From Saksenaea vasiformis B4078 (Eukaryota; Mucoromycota; Mucoromycetes; Mucorales; Saksenaeaceae), in contig JNDT01002236.1 of the NCBI GenBank assembly GCA_000697055.1, positions 1-64,000 on the forward strand: a DNA stretch of 64,000 nt, in the 5' to 3' direction. Both the position numbers and the translations under genes were made by a program. Every line of letters begins with the position of its first letter. Positions within the stretch are counted from its first letter, which is position 1. Shown one piece after another: positions 60,015 through 64,000 of this stretch. Under the pieces are notes generated by a model. That model worked only from the letters and a program-made list of their open reading frames with translations. It was not told the origin of the DNA and ran no database searches.

Positions 60015-61199
60015 ATGCAGGATTTAAAGCAACTAAACCTCGACTCAGATAAGGGAACGACATACTGGCAGCCCAACAAAGAATGGGAACATGATCGATT
60101 GAATGAAGTACGTACGACCGAGAACAACTCGAGATTCTAACAACGCTCTTCCCCTCCAGTTACACTTTGCCATTAAGCAGCTATACGAAGGGTATGTTAC
60201 CTTTTGCTCGTGTTTCTCTTCCTTCCATCCTCTTCCGGGATAATAATCATCGCGAAACAGGAACTTGCTTTCAGAAGCGAAATCCAGAATCCAGTTCGGC
60301 CCAGGAGCCAAAGTGTTGGACGTGGGATGCGGCCCGGGTACATGGGTTTTGGTAAGTCGTTCGTAACTTTCTTTATTTTCAAAAAAAAGAAAACTGATAT
60401 TAACGGCCTACGATATGATAGGACATGGCACTTCAGTATGATCAGTGTACATTTACTGGTATTGACCTCACGGATGCGACGTTTCCACAAACACGACCAA
60501 CCAATGCCAACTTTCAGATCGGAGATGTGTTAAAAACATTACCCTTCGAATCAAATACGTTTGATCTCGTGAATATACGACTTTTGACAGCTTCACTAAC
60601 CGCAGAAGAATGGCCGGCAGCCCTACAAGAAATAGTTCGCGTCACAAAGCCAGGTGGGCTGATCCAATCACTGGAGATCGATCTTCAGGTAAGCAAAAGG
60701 ATAAAAAAATTGACTGTCAGAGTAATATTTTGAGAAAGTACGAAAATGACGGATCGGGCATTATCAAAGCATGTAAGTAAGAGCATGAACAAGTGGTAAC
60801 ATCGAATTTACACGTCGGTGTCAGTGTATGATGTGTGCACAAGTCAAGGACAAAACCCTCGCGTAGCTATAGAGATGGCAGATCTCTTGCGTAAAGCGAA
60901 TACCGAAATTATTCAAACAGACGCAAGGTTCGCAAATACAGGTAGGATAATCAGAAGAGTCTGTTGTCACATCTAACAAATTAGGCGAATCAGGAGATGA
61001 TAGCGCTTTAGCATATCGGTATGTCTCTGTCTGTCGGCATAGTTTTCAAAGTCTTCTGCCTGTGCTTGCGCCATTTTTGAAGATTGATCCGAAAGGAGAC
61101 CCTGAAGAGACAGTTGAGACCATAGTACAAAGTCTGATTGATTGTCAGACATGTTGGTACTACGTAGCTAATCTTGCACAAAAACCAATTGCTTGTTAG
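60015..61199 (+). CDS. class I SAM-dependent methyltransferase (LaeA/UMTA-like fold)
   Basis: Seven exons (60015-60107, 60160-60191, 60261-60351, 60422-60688, 60739-60772, 60825-60941, 60985-61199) give 282 residues. The N-terminal GTTYWQPNKEWEHDRLN and LHFAIKQLYEG helices are typical of small fungal methyltransferases. Motif I is VLDVGCGPGTW (about 58-68), the acidic residue after beta 2 is in FTGIDLTDATF, motif II/III in FQIGDVLKTLPFESNTFDLV and RLLTASLTAEEW, and IVRVTKPGGLIQSLEIDLQ follows. The substrate is not readable from the sequence; relatives range from regulators to ubiquinone-type enzymes. The fifth acceptor (AAAG|TAC) was chosen because the nearer AG gives a stop. Confidence 0.88.
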
Positions 61200-61469
61200 A
61201 TTGTACATGAATCAGATAATAAATCCATGGACTGTATATGTTTTGACTTCAGTAGTCAGAATGGTGCTATTATGGCATACGTATCAAAGAAAAAAGCAGT
61301 TCCATGGAGCTGAGGATCAATCGCAGCCATTTCAATGAAAAAAGGAGGCTTTTTTCTGCGTCCTCGGTACATGACTAAATTTATTTTTGTACATCACACT
61401 CATGCTATGTGTTTTGCTTTTAGCTGGTATTTCACTATTAGGTTCATCCAGCGCTATGATTTCCCTATC

Positions 61470-61650
61470 CTGCTCTTTCATGTTACATTGGTATCAATTG
61501 TCTCGTGTTAGTGATAGGGTTCTTTGTCTCATGCAAACGCTGTGTCAGAAGCAGGTCCCCACTGTTTCATACAAAAAGGCGTGTCCGTGATAGGGTCCTA
61601 TGGTCTCACACAAAAAAGAAATGTTTCAGATAACGGGGAGGTGATACATA
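61470..61650 (+). repeat. repeat family B, copy 3
   Basis: Units such as TCTCATGCAAACGCTGTGTC and TTTCATACAAAAAGGCGTGT, each followed by a GATAGGGTCCTATG-like stretch, and the tail TCTCACACAAAAAAGAAATG, CAGATAACGGGGAGGTGAT. The head seen in copies 1 and 2 is not clear here. Confidence 0.65.
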
Positions 61651-62616
61651 TGTAAGGAGGGAGACCGTCGTCCTTCTTCTTTTCGTACGGCTTATTTCGT
61701 CTTCTTTATCAATCCAATGTATGGTAAACTATCTGATAAACAAAAAACACGTAGTCTTGGAAGAGATGCAAAGATCGTGTAGCCATTTCACTCCAGCGTG
61801 TCTGAGCATGAATTCAGGAAGACCAGGCACGATGAAGCTAATGGTTACGGCAACAAGCATAGACCACTAACACTATATCTTAGCAGAACGAAAAGGATAT
61901 ATCCATGTATCTCCCAAAGGAAGGATGTGATAAAAAGAGTATAAAACGCCTTGATTCTGCTCTTATCATGACACAATCTAACAGAAAGGCATAATAGATC
62001 TTGGCTCGTATATTTGAGATGTTACTAACTAAATGTGTGGTTATTGCGGATTGGCGTGAGCATCAGCAACTACAACAAGTACCCGTGACCCAGAGCAAGA
62101 CGTCGATTTGAAATCGTCGGGTGATTTCGGAGACGAATCAAAATACAAGAAAGCAGTAAGGAATTAATCTCAATGTGTTTGGCTCCTAACGTTTTAGTTC
62201 TTTTACAGTTTACAGACACAGGCAAGCAAATCATTCTTCATACAACAATAGCTGGTTCGATGGGCCTTCCTCGCGCTGATTGTAGCATTCCCGGCCACTT
62301 GCCTCCTTCTTGGCCGCACCCACCACAGATTTGGGGCGGCGCGCGCCGCCTGCGCTAGTGGAAGGCTACCTTCGGGTTCAGTAAAAATTGTCAATGTATC
62401 GTTCCATTTACTAATCGTGAAATTTGTTACACACCGCTGTAATAAATGTTGTGTTCATGGAAGGAGCAAGTCCATGTAATATATGGTCTTTCTGCCATAA
62501 TTGTTGTACCAACTATGTACGGTCCTTTTCTTTTCAGCGCAAGGCTATTTCTTCCTCTCCGCACCCAACAGCAAAAATGGATGTGTTGAAGTGGAAGTTA
62601 CCAAAAACATGGATTA

Positions 62617-62757
62617 CACTATGGAAAATGGGTTTCTGATTGACTACTTTTCCTTAAGAAAAAAATAGCCCATCAGGGTCCCGTACTACCTCTGTTCTCG
62701 ATAGACTATTCCTTTGTTAAGGAAAAATAGTCAAGCAGGAACACATTTTCCATAGTG
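62617..62757 (+). mobile_element. 141-bp MITE with long terminal inverted repeats
   Basis: Begins CACTATGGAAAATGGGTTTC and ends GTTTTCCATAGTG-type sequence; about 41 bp at each end pair with 4 mismatches, so the whole element can fold into one hairpin. TTA flanks both ends (62614-62616 and 62758-62760), a 3-bp target duplication of the kind made by PIF/Harbinger-type transposases. It encodes nothing. Confidence 0.85.
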
Positions 62758-63848
62758 TTACAGTCGTTTTGAACAAACACACATACCAATGAATTATCAC
62801 ATGTACCCATTATTGTACTATTATGCGGTTAACCACAAGCTTTAGCTGTGATGGAAGACTATCGAAGTCCAGTTTAATGACTTTGCGGATATAGTAGGAG
62901 TTGCTACTAGGTAGTCGAGGAATAGGCGATATCAGTTCTTGGACTTGTATCAACGACATGTCTATGTCTAACTTGCACATCCATCTTTTGAATTTTCATA
63001 TGATGAGTAAACACCAGTAGCAGCAAATAATGGCTTGAAAGACTTTGTTGTCTCGTATTCGCTGTATGACTTCACTATAGGAAAATTGCAAGTAACAAAG
63101 CACAATAATAATTCTGCGATGACCGCTTGACATCAAGACAGGATTCCTTATTTATAGCTATAAAATCATATAAGCACGTTATTTTCCAGTATCTGTGGAC
63201 AAAAAGTAGTTTTATTATGCATTGGGTACGTTTTCTCACGTCAAGTTGTAGAAAATGGAAAGACAAAAACAAAAGCAAACAAGTGGATCGATTATTTATC
63301 CCTAAAAGAAGATGATTTATCGTTGTTAGAAATGTCCGCTGAATTTTCTCTGGTGCTTTATGAGAGTATCAGCCAAAGGGTGCATAAAAATTGGTTATTT
63401 TTGTTTCATCCTTTGGAACCCATCAGGTGCCAAAAGAGGTTGGAGGGGTTTAGTTTGATGCATAAGTAGGACATGAATGATAGTATCAAAAGAAAAACGC
63501 ATTCATGGACACTATGGAGATCGTTTGAATAAAAATTATGTGATGCACAGAAAAACATGCGTTAAGCAGTTTTCAATAAAAAGGGAACTACTTTATAACA
63601 ATCAGGTGATTCATTTGCGACCTGGATACATCTTTATCTTCCTTTCCCTTCTCTTACTACTTCAACGAACAGGTATACAGTAATGAATATGTATATTTGT
63701 TACAAACGAATAACAAGTGCTTGTTATTACTGCAAGTGACTAACGATAATGGGTATAGAAAACAAACTCAGCATTTCTTGTTTTTTTCGATTCGAATATA
63801 GCTCTCATGATTTACCAATGTGAAACTTGAGGAAAGAAAAAAAAACAG

Positions 63849-63860
63849 TATATAAATATA
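63849..63860 (+). promoter_or_regulatory. TATA box before right-edge ATG
   Basis: TATATAAATATA lies 35 bp before an ATG at 63895; the spacing fits a short leader. Confidence 0.4.
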
Positions 63861-63894
63861 CCATTCCGAGGGATTATCCTGTAACCCCATTCTT

Positions 63895-64000
63895 ATGCTG
63901 GGACCATCTGCTGCCCTCGTGTCTTTACTTCGACCGAGTCATCACGCCACAAAATACGTGTACCGTATGTGTCCTTTTTGTTCCGAACGGATTCTAGTTC
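63895..64000 (+). CDS. possible first exon of a gene running off the window (partial)
   Basis: Open frame from ATG 63895 to the window end: MLGPSAALVSLLRPSHHATK, then YVYRMCPFCSERILV. It follows a good TATA box and has no stop in 35 codons. CPFC could be the start of a zinc-binding motif or part of a thiol site, but too little is visible to name a family. Confidence 0.35.
   Translation, partial: MLGPSAALVSLLRPSHHATKYVYRMCPFCSERILV

Larger units (their letters stand above)
61200..64000. other. right-edge accessory region
   Basis: Contains repeat-B copy 3, a GC-rich island (about 62250-62385) that may be a fragment of the repeat-A core on the minus strand, a MITE (62617-62757) and a possible first exon at 63895. 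61651-62200 and 62760-63840 show no gene I can support. Confidence 0.45.

Noticed and set aside
61018..61050. 24-nt GTATGT...CATAG intron in the methyltransferase
   Set aside because: Too short to splice; the stretch is in frame without stops, so I keep it as coding.

Overview
The window reads as nuclear DNA of a filamentous fungus, most likely an early-diverging lineage (Mucoromycota-like). The basis is intron-dense genes (introns mostly 45-70 nt, GT-AG with CTAAC/CTGAC-like branch sites), fungal single-domain orthologues (Gaa1, Arh1, Doa1, Vms1, Las17/WASP, Ycg1/CAP-G, Pho80-type cyclin, SulP permease), and a soluble-adenylyl-cyclase-like gene, a type I do not associate with Dikarya. The lineage is inference. 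I spliced the genes by hand. Every completed multi-exon model sums to a multiple of three except the synaptojanin-like gene, where one junction fails.

Layout. 1-1 kb: repeat copy and an unresolved divergent reading. 1.0-5.1 kb (+): synaptojanin-like SAC/5-phosphatase. 5.4-7.8 kb (+): GPI transamidase subunit Gaa1, convergent with a Tim17/22/23-family gene (7.9-8.6 kb, -). 9.5-10.95 kb (+): coiled-coil unknown, convergent with mitochondrial ferredoxin/adrenodoxin reductase (11.05-12.6 kb, -). 12.6-16.4 kb: accessory DNA with two repeat families and a decayed gene. 16.4-22.3 kb (+): cyclase-ATPase-TPR giant gene. 22.8-24.6 kb (+): leucine-rich-repeat nuclear/nucleolar-type protein. 24.9-28.0 kb (+): Doa1/PLAA, convergent with WASP/Las17 (28.4-30.8 kb, -). 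31.4-32.6 kb (-): bZIP factor. 32.6-36.0 kb: no confident gene. 36.0-38.45 kb (+): SulP anion permease with STAS. 40.1-42.1 kb (+): Vms1. 43.9-44.8 kb (+): Pho80-type cyclin. 46.35-47.8 kb (-): low-complexity unknown. 48.1-49.9 kb (-): ATP synthase beta. 52.2-56.0 kb (+): condensin CAP-G. 56-60 kb: repeat plus weak readings. 60.0-61.2 kb (+): SAM methyltransferase. 61.2-64 kb: repeats, a MITE, and a possible first exon at the right edge.

The genes do not form a pathway cluster; most are housekeeping genes in ordinary eukaryotic order. Themes that recur are phosphoinositide/actin endocytosis (synaptojanin, WASP), Cdc48/ribosome quality control (Doa1, Vms1), mitochondrial function (Arh1, Tim17-like, Atp2) and cAMP/phosphate-type signalling (cyclase, Pho80-like cyclin).

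The least ordinary content is (1) the soluble-adenylyl-cyclase-like gene with two GC-AG introns and an 11-nt microexon inside its catalytic core, (2) a dispersed repeat family A with at least seven copies in both orientations, (3) a second family B built of degenerate ~38-bp units with shared head and tail, present three times, and (4) a 141-bp MITE with long terminal inverted repeats and a TTA target duplication. The intergenic stretches also hold several decayed reading frames.
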